This document shows, piece after piece, positions 10,590 through 23,386 of a DNA stretch of 64,000 nucleotides; within the stretch, counting starts at the first letter, position 1; each line of letters begins with the position of its first letter. Source of the DNA: Cynocephalus volans (Eukaryota > Chordata > Mammalia > Dermoptera > Cynocephalidae); contig NC_084472.1 of assembly GCF_027409185.1 (NCBI RefSeq), forward strand, positions 92,582,427 through 92,646,426. The letters are read 5' to 3'. The translations under genes were made by a program, and so were the position numbers. The notes under the pieces were generated by a model, which ran no database searches, was not told the DNA's origin, and saw only the letters and a program-made list of their open reading frames with translations.

Positions 10590-13500
10590 GTTGGGATATT
10601 TTCTTTTTAATTCATTTTATTTTATTTTATTTTATTTTTAATCGACATAATAATTGTACATATTTAAGAGGTTCAGTGTGATGTTTTGATAAATGTGTAT
10701 GTTGTGTAATGGTCAAATTAGGGTAAACATTTATCAGTTCTTTGTGGTGAGAACATTCAAATTATTCTCTTTAAGCTTTTTTAAAAATATACAATATATT
10801 GTTGTTAATATAACTACCCTACTGTGCATTAGAACACCAGAACCTACTTCACCTGTCTAAGTGTAACTTTGTAACTGTTGTCCAACCACATACCATCCTC
10901 TCCCTCCCATTACCCTCCGAGCCTCTGGTAACCTATTCTTTACTTCTATAAGTTCAACTTTTTAAAATTCCAAGTATGATTGACATCATGATGTATTTGT
11001 CTTTCCGTGGCTGGCTTATTTCACTTAACATAATGACCTCCAGGTTCATCCATGTTGTTGCAGATGACAGGATTTCATTCTTTTAAATGGCTATTTATTA
11101 CTCCATTGCTTATATATACCACATTTTCTTTATCCATTCATTTGCTGACGGACACTTAGGTTGATTTCAGAGCTTGGCTACTGTTAATGGTGTAGCAATA
11201 AACAAGGGAGTGCAGATATCTCTTCAGCACACTGATTTTATTTCCTTTGGATTTATACCCAGTATGGACATTGCTGGAAAATATGGTAGTTCTACTTTTA
11301 ATTTTTTGAGGAACCTAAATACTATTTTTCATAATGGTTGTACTAATTTACATTCCCACCAACAGTGTGTAAGGGTTTCCTTTTCTCCACATTCTTGCTG
11401 ACACTTATTATTTTTGACTTTTTGATAGCAGCCATTCTAACTGGAGTGAGGTGATATCTCATTGTGGTTTTGATTTGCATTTCCCTGATGACTAGTGGTG
11501 TTGAGTATTTTTTCACATACCTGCTGGCCATTTGTAGTCTGCTTTTGTAAAATGACTATTCAAGTCTTTTGCCTATTTTAAAATCAGGTTATTTGTGTTT
11601 TCTTTTTTATTGAGTTATTTGAGTTCCTTATATATTTTGAATATTGACCTCTTATCAGATGTGTAATTTGCAAATATATTCTCCCATTCTGTAGATTGCC
11701 TCTTCACTCTCTTGATTGTTTCCTGATATAATCCCATTTGTCTAGTTTTACTTTTGTTGTCCATGCTTTTGAGGTCTTAGTCAGAAATTCTTTGCTGATA
11801 CCAGTGTTGTGGTATAGGCTTTCCCCATGTTTTCTCCCAGTAGTTTCACAGTTTCAAATCTTACATTTATCTTTAATCCATTTTGAGTAGATTTTTGTAT
11901 ATGGTGAGAGATAAGGGTCTAATTTCACTCTTTTACTTGTGAATATCCAGTTTTCCTAACACCATTTATTAAAGAAACTGTCCTTTTCCCATTGTGTGTT
12001 CTTGGCAACTTTGTTGAATATCAGTTGACTGTAAATGCATGGATTTATTTCTGGGCTCTCTATTCTGTTCCATTGGTTGTCTTGTCAGTTTTTATGCCAG
12101 TACCATGTTGTTCTGGTTACTATAGCTTTACAGTATATTTTCAAATCAGGTAGTGTGATGCCACCTGCTTTGGCTATTAGCAGTCTTTTGTGGTTTCATA
12201 CAAATTTTTGGATTGTTTTTTTTTTTTTTCCATTTCTGTCAAAAATGGCATTGGTATTTTGAAAGGGATTGCATTTAATCTGCATGCCACTTTGGGTAGT
12301 ATGGACATTTTCACAATATTAATTCTTCCAGGCCATGAACTTGGGATATCCTCCATTTATTTGTGTCCTTTTCAATTTTTTAAGTTAATGTTTTACAGTT
12401 TTTAGTGTAGAGAAATTTTACCTCTTTAGTTAAATTTATCCCTAAGTATTCTTTTGTACCTATTGTACATAGGATTCTTTCTTGACTTCTTTTTCATAAA
12501 CCTTAATGTTAATGCACATAAATGTTACTGATTTTTGTATGTCGATTTTGTATCTTGCTACTTTGTTTGAATTCATTTATTAGTCGGAACAGTTTTTTGG
12601 TAGAGTCTTTAGGATTTTCTGAATATTAGATCATATAATCTGAAAACAGGGACAATTTGACTTCTTCCTTTCCAATTTGGATGCTTTTTATTTCTTTCTC
12701 TTGCCTGACTGCTCTGCCTAGGACTTCCAGTGCTATGTTGAATAAAAGTGGCAAGAGTGGGCATCTTTGTCTTGTTCCAGGTCATGGAGAAAAGCTTTCA
12801 ACTTCTCATTGTTCAGTATGACATCAGCTATGGATTTAGCCATAAGTGACCTTTATTTTGTTGTGGTACATTCCTTCTATGCCTAATTTATTGAGGGTTT
12901 TTATCATAAAAAGATGTTAAATTTTGTCAAGTGCTTTTTCTGCCTCTGTACAAATGATCATATGGTTTTTATCTTTCATTCTGTTAATATGATGTATCAT
13001 GTTTATTGATTTGCATATGTCAAACCATCCTAGTAGCATCACTAGAATAAATCCTATTTGAGCATGGATGATCTTTTTGATGTGCTGTTGAATTTTGTTT
13101 GCTAATATTTTGTTGAGGATTTTTGCATCTATGTTCATCAAGAATATTGGTGTGTACTTTTCTTTTTTGTTGTCTAGTTTTAATATCATGGTAATTCTTG
13201 CTTTGTTGAATGAGTTTGGAAGTATTCTCTCCTCCTTGATTTCTTGGAATAGTTTGAGAAGGATTGGTGCAAGCCCTTTAAATGTTTTGTAGAATTCAGT
13301 AATGAAGCCATCTGGTTCTGGACTTTCCTTTGTTGGGAGACATTTTACTACTGATTCAATTTTCTCACTCATTATTGGTTTGTTCAGATTTTCTATTTCC
13401 TTATGATTCAGTCTTTGTAGGTTATATGTTTCCAGGAATTTATCCATTTCTTCTATGTCATCCCAGCTTGTTGGTGTATAACTGCCTATAATAGTCTCTT

Positions 13501-15480
13501 ATGATTTTTTGTACTTCTGTGATATCACTTGAATGTCTCCTTTTCCATCTCTGATTTAGTCTTCTTTTTTGTTGTTGTTAAACAGCTAAAGTTTTGTTGA
13601 TTTTGTTCATCTTTAAAACAATAGCCCACTTTTTGTTTCTTGATCTTTTGTATTGCTTTTCTAATCTCTATTTCACTTATTTCTGCTCTGATTTTTATTA
13701 TTTCCTTTCCTGTACTGATTTTGGGTTGAGTTTGTTCTTGCTATTCAAGTTCTTTAAGATGCAGCAGTAGATTTTTATTTGAGATCTTTCTTCTTTCTTG
13801 TTGTAGGTGTTAATTGTTATAAACTATTCTCTTAGGACTTCTTTTTCTGTATCCCATAGATTTTGGTATCAGATGTTTCCATTCCATTTGTCTCAAGGAA
13901 TTTTAAAAATTTTCCTTTTAATTTCTACATTGAGCCATTCATTATTCGGTAGAGTGTTGTTTAATGTGTTTGTATTTTTAAAGTGTTTGAATTTCCTCCT
14001 GTTATTGATTTCTAGTTTTATACCATTGTGGTCAGAAAAGACACTTGATATGATTTTAATCTTTTTAAATTATTATAATTTGTTTCATGTCCTAACATGA
14101 TCTATCTTGGAGAATTTTTCATTTACAGTTGAGAAAAATGTGTATTTAGTAGTTGTTGGATAGAATGTTTTTTAAATGTTTGTTAGGTTATTTGGTCTAG
14201 CATGCAGTTATATATATATATATATTTTTCAGTTTTCTGTCTGGATGATCGATCTATTGTTGAGTGAGGTGTTGAAGTCCCCCACAATTATTGTATTACA
14301 ATCCATCTCTCCCTTTAGATATATTAATATTTGCTTTATATATTTAGGTGCTCCAATGCTAGGGGCATATATATTTATAATTATTTTGTCCTCTCATTGA
14401 AACGACCCCTTTATAATTATGTAATGACCTTCTATGTCTTTTTTTTTTTTACAGTTTTTGACTTAAAGTATATTTTATCTGTTAAAAGTTAGCTACTCCA
14501 GTTCTCTTTTGGTTTCCACTTGCATGGAATATCTTTTTTCATCCCTTCACTTGCATTTTGTGTGTGTCCTAGCTGGTGAAGTGAGTCTTTTGTAGGCAGC
14601 ATATTATTGGGTTTTGTTTTTATCCATTCATCCATTCTACATATTTTAATTGGATAATTTAATCCATTTACAGTCAGTGTGGTGATTGATAGGTAACAAC
14701 ATACTGCTGCCATTTTGTTAATTGTTTTTCACTGTTTTGTAGATTCTTTCTTCCTTTCTTTCTTTAGTGTTAAGTGATTTTCTCTGGTAGTATGTTTTTA
14801 TACCTCAATCTTTATTTTTAGTGTATCAATTATAGGGTTTTACTGTGGTTAACATGAGGCTTACAAAAACATTTTGTAATTAAAACAGATTATTTTAGGC
14901 TAACATCAACTTACCTTTAATTGCTAAAAAACACAAAACTCTAAACTTTACATTTGCTCCCCCCAACACACATTTAAAATTTTCCATGTCACAATTTACA
15001 TTTTTTATATTGCATATCATTTATGAAATTATGTTATTATTATTTTTAAGTGATTTGTCATTTAATCTTCATACTAAGAATATAATGTGACTAACACACC
15101 ACCATTACATTTTTAAAGTATTACAAATTTGACTATTAGTTTACTTTTACTAGAGTTTTTTACTTTCAGATGTTTTTGTTTTACACATTAACATACTTTT
15201 TCTTCAGTTTGAAAAACTCCTTTTAGCATTTCTTGTAAGCCAGGTCTAGTGGTGATGAATTCCCTTAGCTTTTGTTTGTCTTAGAAAGACTTCATCTCTC
15301 CTTTATATTTGAAGGTGAATTTTGGTATATAGAGAATTCTTGGCTGACAGGCTTTTTTTCTTCAGAACCCTGGCTATATCATCCCCTTCTCTTCTGGCAT
15401 GTAGAGTTTCTACTGAGAAATCTGTTGAGAGATGTATTGGGGCTCTGTTGAATGTTATGTTCAACACTAGAACTTACTTT
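10590..15480 (-). mobile_element. L1 retrotransposon, antisense, decayed, nearly full length
   Basis: Minus-strand L1 running from a 3' UTR-like end near 10590 to the ORF1 region near 15480. ORF2 spans roughly 11150-14720. The minus-strand frame 12917-13447 (176 codons) covers the N-terminal part of the RT domain, and 14489-14713 covers the endonuclease start with TLTVNGLNYPIK. The RT FADD box near 12640 is eroded. A (TA)n patch at 14209-14226 and many stops show that it is dead. The 5' part is interrupted by the nested L1 end at 15500-15985. Confidence 0.85.
12917..13447 (-). pseudogene. L1 ORF2 RT-domain fragment
   Basis: A 176-codon open stretch matching the ORF2 region just before and into the reverse-transcriptase fingers/palm. 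It begins [20 protein letters not shown] and contains the [20 protein letters not shown] block and the [17 protein letters not shown] block. The reading frame ends before the FADD active site, which is corrupted downstream. Part of the L1 at 10590-15480 and not a host gene. Confidence 0.85.
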
Positions 15481-15499
15481 TCCTATCTAGTTTCAATTC

Positions 15500-15985
15500 T
15501 GTATCCATTAACAAACCTCTCCCATCACTCCTCCCGCTCCGCTCTTCTTCCTAACCTCTAGTAACCACACTTTTAATAACTACTCTAAAAACTCTACTTT
15601 TTTTTTTTTTTAATTCCCACATATGAGTGAAAACATACAGTATTTATGTTTCTGTGCCTGGCTTACTTTACATAATGACTTCCAGGCTCATCCATGTTGC
15701 TGCAAATGACAGGGTTTCATTCTTTTTCATAGCTGAGTAGTATTCCATTGTGCGTACATATATACCACATTTTCTTTATTCATTCAACTGTCAATGGACA
15801 CCTAGGTTGATTTCATATCTGGGCTGTGAATAGTGCTGCGGTAAACATGGGGGTACAGATATCTCTTCAGTATGCTAAAGTGTTCTTTCCTTTGGATAAA
15901 TACCCAGCAGTGGGATTGCTAGGTCATAATGATAGCTCTATTTTCATTTTTTGAAGAACCTCCATACTGTTTCTCATAATGGCTG
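15500..15985 (-). mobile_element. Nested L1 3' end, antisense
   Basis: A run of T at 15598-15611 (poly-A of a minus-strand insert) is followed by antisense L1 ORF2 C-terminal sequence (taccacattttctttattca, then the block around 15830-15980). It splits the ORF1/5' region of the surrounding L1, whose sequence is found on both sides. Confidence 0.7.
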
Positions 15986-15989
15986 TGTA

Positions 15990-16490
15990 TGTAGTATTCT
16001 TGGTTGGCAGGTTTTTTTTGTTTTTTTTTTTTTTTCCCTTCAGCACTTTGAATATATTATCCCCCTGTCTCCCGGCCTGTAGGCTTTCTGCTAAGAAATT
16101 TGCTGAAAGCTGTAACAGGATTCCATTAAATGTGATATGTTTCTTTTCTCTTGCTGCTTTTCAGTATTTTTTGTCTTTTATTTTTGATATTTTAATTATG
16201 ATGTGCTGGCCAGCCTCCTCAGGGTGGTGCCCCCACTGGTCAGAACACAGACCAGCCACCAAAATCCACGGGTCAGTTGCCACAGTCTGTGCTTCTCTCT
16301 TTGACTCCAATTGACCCAGCTGGTTCAACCCTACTGGTATTCCCAATGTTTTCCCTCAGATAAGACAGGAGTGAGTTTTCTGCAGAGATTCCTAGATGAG
16401 TGAAAAGAATGAAACTCTACCTCCAATTCGATTCTCCCATCTTGAAAACTGGGAGTTCAGGGGACTTTTCCATGAGTGATATCATGCTGG
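15990..16490 (-). mobile_element. L1 ORF1/5' region fragment, antisense, partly repeating 15330-15460
   Basis: Positions 15990-16130 resemble 15335-15460 (attcttggctgacaggc versus attcttggttggcaggt, then the catgtagagtttctactgagaaatc type block). The same L1 segment therefore occurs twice, either by independent insertion or duplication. Beyond 16200 the sequence is GC-richer and probably 5' UTR of this L1; it was not placed precisely. Confidence 0.55.
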
Positions 16491-16543
16491 CTTGGCAGAG
16501 GGAGTTGTGTGTTGAAAATCTTTAATTTTCTAGACCCGTGTTG

Positions 16544-16735
16544 TCCAATTTAATAGCCACTAGCTACATGATTCAATTTAAATTAAATTAATTAAAATAA
16601 AATAAATTTAGAAATTCAATGTCTCAGTTGTAATAGCCACATCTCAAGTGCCCACTAGCTACCGTGTGGTTAGTTGCTTTCATATTAGACAGAATAGATG
16701 TAGAACATTTCTATCACTGCAGAAAGTTCTGATGA
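16544..16735. mobile_element. hAT-type MITE (MER5/MER1-group-like)
   Basis: Recognisable from gttgtccaatttaatagcca at the left and gtgtggttagttgctttcatattagacagaatagatgtagaacatttc on the right, a pattern common to mammalian non-autonomous hAT elements. The two ends are inverted and degenerate. The exact subfamily was not assigned. Confidence 0.65.
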
Positions 16736-16954
16736 CATTGTAAAAGAGTATATAATTTTGAATGTCTGAGTAAATAAGATAATTAATAATGTAAGTTGAC
16801 ATTTGACCATTTCATTTGTATGCCTGTATTTTGAGTTGATTGAAAACATTTTGGGGTAAAATGGGATTTATCTTACATTTGAGATCATTTTATGTTTGGG
16901 TACACATAGTAATACATTTGAAATATAAGTTGACTGTACAGCAAACACATGAAC

Positions 16955-17050
16955 AGCACAAATTTGAACTGCAAGAGTCCACTTATATGCAAATTTTTTT
17001 CAATAAATATATTGGGAAATTTTTGATTAGGTATGTCATAAATGCACTTC
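16955..17050. mobile_element. DNA-transposon end fragment (same family as 47715-48045)
   Basis: Contains gaactgcaagagtccactta followed by a T-run and caataaata, the interior-to-terminus pattern of a common mammalian Tigger-like element. Its counterpart end, with ttaaacctgtgt and related words, occurs near 48010. Heavily decayed. Confidence 0.45.
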
Positions 17051-17059
17051 ATGAATGCA

Positions 17060-18480
17060 TGCTTGGGGCACATAGTGCTGCACAGCTGTGACCTAGAGGA
17101 AAATCTGCAATCGAGTCAAAGTTATGTGGGGATATTCAAATGGGGGGGACAGGGGTTAGCACCCTTAACCCCTACATTATTCGAGTGTCAATTGTATTAA
17201 TTTTATTAAAAGCCAATGCCTTAAATGCTCAGTGCAGTTTGTTAGTTTGGGGACATAACTGATACTGACAACGAATTTTGAAAAGCAAGTACCAAATTCA
17301 CGGATTCTAAGGTAGTAAATGTAGGATTTCATATTTAATGAAAGTTTCACAGCTTTTATAATCCTTGATTTCATTTCATTAGAACATTTACTACTGTAGG
17401 CTTCTATTTTACAAAAGGGATCAGGAGCACCAAATGGCGGGTAATATGAAAATGTAATATAAAACAGTAAAATTTCTGTTTAAGAAAGAGTAAGAATTGT
17501 ACGTCCTTTAAAATATTTTCTCCCTGGACCTGATAAGCAATCTTTGTAGGATTAGTGGCTTCTCCTACCAAATGATATAAAATACAGTTTACATACTGAG
17601 TCTTAATAAAATTCAGTGGCAAAAAATCAAAGACTGGTTTCTTAATTTAAAAATACAAACTTACCTAGCATTCTACTCAGAAGTCCAGGATGTTCATTTG
17701 CAAGAAAATATCTTTGGTTATGTGGATTTCTTAAAGAAATGGTATCAAAAGCCTTTAACTGGTATTATATTTTGTTTTAATATGTGTGTGAAGAAGTAAA
17801 TGATTGACTTATCAGGGTTCTCATTATTTCCCTCTGCATCTGAGCAACTTAGCTTCAGTTCTGTCCCCCTTTTCTGAGTTTAGGAAGGACTAAAGTTTCC
17901 AAATAAAGTCTTCAGAGAGAACAGTCTTCACTGTGGAAGTCCTAAGTAACCCCTCCCCAGGGTGCTGTCCAAAGACATAGGAGTGGGAAGTCTGAGGAGG
18001 AAGTGACATATGGAGAGATTAGGCTAGGCACAACAAGATCACTCTGAAGAATAAGTACTCATTCATTAAATATTAATTGATCCCCAACCATTTTATAATG
18101 CACTGTATAAGGGCTCTGCTTAAAACAATCAACTAACAGATAAGTTTCCATGACACTTTGGAATTAATTGTTGTCATGCTGGATCACAGATCCCTGTGCC
18201 CCATCCTGTGCAGGTCGCAAGTTAGGTAGTTGGAAAAAGATTCTGGCAGCCTTAGGCATAATGGACATGCTTTATTTCAGATGCAAGCTCTACTGGCCGG
18301 TGGTTCAGAGCCATTGTCTTTTTTGTACACAAGCACACAATCGTGGCAACAAGCCAAGGAGTACATGGGCACACATGCACAGTTACACTACTCTTAGCAA
18401 ACATGCTAAAATGTGCTGTATCATGTCCTGCCTGATATGAGGTGAGGGAACCTTACTAAATTGATTCTATTTCCTCACAA
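17060..18480. other. Intergenic, no gene seen
   Basis: AT-rich mixed sequence without a recognised repeat or exon. A short G-run sits at 17142-17148. Confidence 0.5.
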
Positions 18481-18486
18481 TTGTCA

Positions 18487-18505
18487 AGTGAGAGAGAGAG
18501 AGAGA
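18487..18505. repeat. (GA)n short microsatellite
   Basis: Eight to nine GA dinucleotides in an otherwise ordinary stretch. Confidence 0.9.
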
Positions 18506-18524
18506 CAATTGAGTCATCCCAAAA

Positions 18525-19060
18525 ACACAATTCAACAAAATTTATTAAATGACTTCTGTATGTCTCCACTGTTCTAGATTCTGGGATATAGCAATAAGCA
18601 AGGCAAAAAGGATTTTGCCTTCAATTTTTTACATATGTTCTAGCAAAGAGAAATAAACACATGCAAACAAACAAAATTTAAACTTTGGAGAAGGGTTATA
18701 AAAGAAATGATCTCTAGACTGATGAGAGGATATAACAGATACTCTGATCTGTTTTAGGGAAGTCTCCTATAAGGAAGTAATCTCTGAGCTGCACTTTGAA
18801 TGCTAACTATGAGTCAGGTAAGCTGAGGAAGTAAGAAGGGAGAAAGAGAGGTTGAGAGTTAAAAACATCCTGGTAAAGTGTTTATTATGTGAAAATCCTA
18901 AAAAGGGCAGAACATGGCACATTAGAGGAGATGAGAAAAATTGAGTTTCATCAGAGAAAAATAAAGAGACAGGAAAGGTGACCAAAATGACACTGGAAAG
19001 GTAAGCAGAGGCTAGATCGTGGGAGATCAGGAAGGTCAAATTAAGAAGCTGGAATTTAGA
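18525..19060 (-). repeat. L2 LINE 3' end fragment, antisense
   Basis: On the plus strand, attcaacaaaatttattaaa, then ctgttctagattctggga and atagcaataagcaaggcaa, match the reverse complement of the L2 3' end. The following tract with ctcctataaggaagtaatct and tgagctgcactttgaatg matches the L2 interior. Divergent. Confidence 0.65.
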
Positions 19061-19479
19061 TTTTCTTTAATGTTCAGTTTCAAGTAGTGCATTGTGGAGA
19101 AATAGATTCTCATGGGATGGGGCATGACTGGATGTGTGGAGATTTGTTAGGAAGCTTTGTGACATCAGATGAGAAATGGTGGCAGCTTGTATCAGGGTAA
19201 GATTTTAAAGTTATTTTCAACTTAGGGTAGTATGCTGAATTATAACTTTGGACTAGGAGGTGTTAAGTAAGCCTCAAAGACAGCCAACTTATTCTAGAGC
19301 AGAAGTTCAACACTGGTACCTGGGAGTACTCTCAGCTTTAGGAGAGCAGTAACAGAGATGAGCAAAAAAAAAAAAAAGAAAAGAACCAAATAAGATCTCT
19401 TTGCTTTTAAAGCCCATGGATTGAGAGGGGTTAACAAGGAAAACAAACAATAGCCACCTTTCTTTGATCTTTTTGTAAG

Positions 19480-19665
19480 AATGTAGAGTTATACTGAGCA
19501 CTTTTCATACATTATCTCATTTAATTCTCACTACAACTTTATGAGGGAGGTATTATTATCACTATTATCATTAGGTTAGAAAAACAAAATCATTCAAAGT
19601 ATAGGGAAGCCAATTAAATTAAATTAAGTTAATTAAATTAAAGTCACATAGCCTATGAGGTAAGT
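19480..19665 (-). repeat. MIR SINE fragment, antisense
   Basis: Contains atctcatttaattctcacta and tatgagggaggtattattat, the reverse complement of the MIR core and 3' half. It runs into an attaa-rich low-complexity stretch at 19610-19640. Confidence 0.6.
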
Positions 19666-19746
19666 TTTTTTAAAAAAAAAGGAGAAAAAATGAATTTAAG
19701 AAAGGTCATTGGAAACTAGTGCGTGGGGTTACATAGTTTCAAAGTT

Positions 19747-19850
19747 GGCTGGCCACTTAGCTCAGTTGGTTAGGGGACCCTGTCGATGACACCAAGATCA
19801 AGGGTTTGGATCCCCATACTGACCAGCTGCCAAAAAAAAAAAAAAAAAAA
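19747..19850 (+). mobile_element. tRNA-Ile-derived SINE (CYN/t-SINE type)
   Basis: The body starts ggctggccacttagctcagt, keeping the tRNA-Ile A box (19758-19768). The B-box-like ggtttggatcc lies at 19803-19813, and the complementary 3' acceptor side follows. A 19-bp poly-A (19832-19850) comes directly after the tRNA part, with no tRNA-unrelated region. Anticodon-loop bases and stems are degenerate, so it is not a working tRNA. Confidence 0.88.
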
Positions 19851-20839
19851 GGTTAAGGAGGTTTTTACAGGAGGCAGGTAATTAAAGGAGAGAAATCAGA
19901 AGATTCAAGAGAAGATTATACCTCATAACATTCAGACTTCTTTTATAGTGAGGAGTAGCTGGCACTGATAGCAAACAGGGTTTTTGTTTGTTTATTGCAA
20001 ATGAAGAAAGCTTGATTTTTTTAATATGGTAGGGAAGGACCCAGAGGGGTATAAAATATTGAAGACTAGAGAGAAGGTAAAAATGTGGGGGCCAAAAAAC
20101 AGGCTGATCAGAATTGAGAGGAGAGGGGCTCTAGAGGGGAAGTTGGCAAAGGACCTGGCTCCCGATGGACAGTATCTTTCACGTCAAGCAACAAGGTGCT
20201 CACGCACAGCAGGAAGGAGGAATCAATCAAAAGAGATGAAGGTGTTCTTCAGGGAGCTGCCCTCTTTCCAGTATTCTTGCAGCCCAGTGTTTCCATAAAG
20301 AATCTAGCCTCACAGAAGCCAAGACAGCTGCACCACATCATCGGAACTGAAGAAGAAAACAGAAGGCATCTATGAGTGCAGTTTAGTGTTACATCCTTGC
20401 AATGAAATGTTGATAGAAGTCCCAGGCCTATATTTCAAACACAGTTACACACCTGATTCAAGCACATTTTTTCTACCCCACTCCTCACAAGTTACTTGAA
20501 AAGTATTTACAAATAATAAATGACTAAATAACTGACACGTTATTCTTTTCAACTGGAAAAATAGTAAATAATATTTTCTTAGCCACATGTGATAAATTAA
20601 CGTGTTCTTTCACGTTTTCAAAGACTCATGTGTTTAACCTCAGAGTTTCAACTGAACAAAAGAGAACTGGATCTGTGATAAACTCTTTTTTCCAATTCTT
20701 TGATGATGTAGGAAAATGGAATTTGATGGATGTTTACAATTGAACACGTAAAAATATAAAGAAAACTAAAAAAGATAATACTAAATTCAAAATAATTCAA
20801 AGTCCCACATCCTTGCTATGTTAGTTTCAGGCACACTTC

Positions 20840-20975
20840 CTTTTGGCAAATTATTTCCCTCTTTCCCTCATCTTTCATTTTTTCCCTTTCTTTCCTCTTT
20901 CCTTCCTCTCTTATCCCTCCCTCCTTTCTTCTCTCTCTTCTTTCTTTCTTTCATTTTCTTTCTCTTCTTTCTACC
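20840..20975. repeat. C/T-rich polypyrimidine tract
   Basis: About 130 bp of almost pure pyrimidine on the plus strand (ttccctctttccctc, ctttctttctttc and related words), a low-complexity tract. Confidence 0.9.
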
Positions 20976-21784
20976 TTAAGATTTATGCTACTAGTTTCTA
21001 ATAAATGCTTTAACTATAAATATCAATGGTACCTAATATATGGCAACTGCAGAACTAACTTCAACAGAAGCTAATACTGACCTACTCAGAGCAAAAATAA
21101 CAGCATGTGATGTCACATAATAAAATACTTAATTTTTTACATATTTATCATCACAACATTTTCACAAAAGGCAAGTAGAAAAGAGAAATTATCTCAGTAT
21201 TCTTGCTAAAATGATGAGCATTCATTAAAATGATGTATTCATAATGTTTTGGAAATTTAAAATTTGTGATAACTTAAATTTTTTCTAATATTAATATTTA
21301 TAGGGCTAATTTTTTTAGGGCTTATCTTTTGATGGAAATACTATTTTTAGGTCAAATAAAGCAAAGAGATAAGAAAAAATTTGAACACAACAAAGGAGTG
21401 ACAATCCCAAGATCTGGGTGGTCCAGGTGTAGACTCTCAATTTTGAATCTCTTTGGTGACTGAAGTTTCTTAAAGGTAGTTAGGCCTATTCGAAAACTAA
21501 GAATTGTAGGTCTTACTCAACATGCACAAGAGCCATGGAAACCAAGGAAGACCTGGCTGACCCTCAGAATTTACACATAAGCTCTCAAGGTATACAGTAC
21601 TGCAAAATGCCATGGAGTCCTAAAATGGAATCATTGGCCTTTGGACACTCAATTGGGAATTTGAAGCAAAATGGAGAAAGATTTTTTTTGTCCCTTACGC
21701 ATCTTTTTATTTCTACTGTAGCTTATTGTAGACTATAAAATGTCATAAATGTCTCACAGAAGTGGATGAGACTCTAAGATTAGT

Positions 21785-21935
21785 AATAGATAGCATGTGT
21801 TGAGTATTTCGTTAAGTGCTTTACAAGCATTATCTAATTTAATTCCACAACATTCCTTGAAACAAATACTACTATCATCCATACTTAATGAGGAAATTGA
21901 GGCTTAGACAGAATAAATAACTTGATGAGATTATA
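21785..21935 (-). repeat. MIR SINE fragment, antisense
   Basis: Pattern gtgctttacaagcattatct, then aatttaattccacaacattc, then aggaaattgaggcttagaca, the reverse complement of MIR. Confidence 0.65.
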
Positions 21936-22618
21936 TCACCAAACATTTTTTAATTACAGTTAGAGATTCTGAAATGTAGAGATGAAAATTAATCTCTCTG
22001 TGGTAGACGGATTATTCTTAATTCTGCATTCCTTCCTTCTGCAATGTGATTTGCAGAACCATGGAGTAGGTGAGGTATATTTCTCTTTCCCATTAATGTT
22101 GGGTTTAGTCCTATAACTTCCTTGACCTAACATCATTTTAGGAAAAATATATGAGAAGAGCATTCTTCGATACCTACTTCTCTTCAGCCTTGACCCCCAA
22201 ATGAGACAAAAGCCAATACCACTGAGTCAAGCCCTAACAACCTGCATCCTAAATCAGAGTTGCCCAGGTTGGACTGCAGACCACAAAGCCAAAAAAGAAA
22301 AAAAAAAATAATAATCAATGTTTTTTATTGTAGGCCACTGAGATTGGTGTGATTTGATCAGCAGCATTATTGCAGCAATAATTTCATACAATATCCTTGG
22401 ATACTTAACATATTTTAGATAAATTACTACTGGAAAAAAGTTAAAAGACAAGTTAGAGAACCTAAGAATTATAAAGTAGGGAAGCAAGAGCTAAAGAAAA
22501 CAAATGACCTGAGGTCAGCTAGAATCAGAATTACTTTCTTCTTAAATTTTAAATACAACATATAAGCTGTAACAAAGTATGAATAATTTAAAAAATACTC
22601 AGCTCTAGTCACTCTTCC

Positions 22619-22726
22619 TTTCTTTCTTTCTTTTTTTTTTTTTGGCAGCTGGCTGGTATGGGGCTCCGAACTCTTGACCTTTGTGTTATAAAACCGAGCT
22701 CTAACCAACTAAGTTAACTGGCCAGC
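22619..22726 (-). mobile_element. tRNA-Ile-derived SINE (CYN/t-SINE type)
   Basis: Poly-T and ttc-rich tail (22619-22643), then a reverse-complement tRNA-Ile-like body to 22726 ending in the tta-actggccagct acceptor side. Flanking tcactctt at 22609-22616 and 22730-22737 is a probable target-site duplication. Confidence 0.85.
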
Positions 22727-22739
22727 TAATCACTCTTTC

Positions 22740-23352
22740 AAAATACTACTATCAGACATTTTTGTACATTTTACATATAGTACTCCAAATGAACAAATAA
22801 ATTCTACCTAATAGAAATTACATCATATATTTAACTTTATATCAGAATTTTCCACTTGTAACTTTGAATATTTTACCCTATTTCTACAATCTCATATTAT
22901 AATTTTTAATGCATGATGCATTAAGTGAATTAATCAGAATTTGCAATTAGATTTTTCCTGAGAATATGTTTTAGCTTTTCTGAACTAGAATTACTGATTT
23001 AAAGAGTAAAGACTTTTAGCTCATGTTACCAGATTGCTTTCCAAAATGGTTGCAAAAATTAGGCTGTCCTCAACAATATGTGAAAGCAATGCTACTCCAC
23101 TGTTTTAATGTTAAATTTTTCATATTTATCAAGTTTTCACATTTTCCCACATTTTATTGCCAATATTTGGTGAAATTGCGCTCTTTTGTGGATTGCATAT
23201 TCATAACTTTTTTATCATTAAACTAGCAGATTTTTACCTTCTTTTTCTAATTTGCATGAGTTTAGATATAAAAATCTCTTGTTTGCCATTATCCTAAGAT
23301 CTACTGATGTTTTTACTAGTTTAAGAAAGAAAACCTTTGCGATCTGGAAAAA

Positions 23353-23386
<34 letters not shown>

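Noticed and set aside
19747..19832. Possible functional tRNA-Ile gene
   Set aside because: Mismatched stems, degenerate anticodon arm, poly-A tail and a family of similar copies show a SINE.
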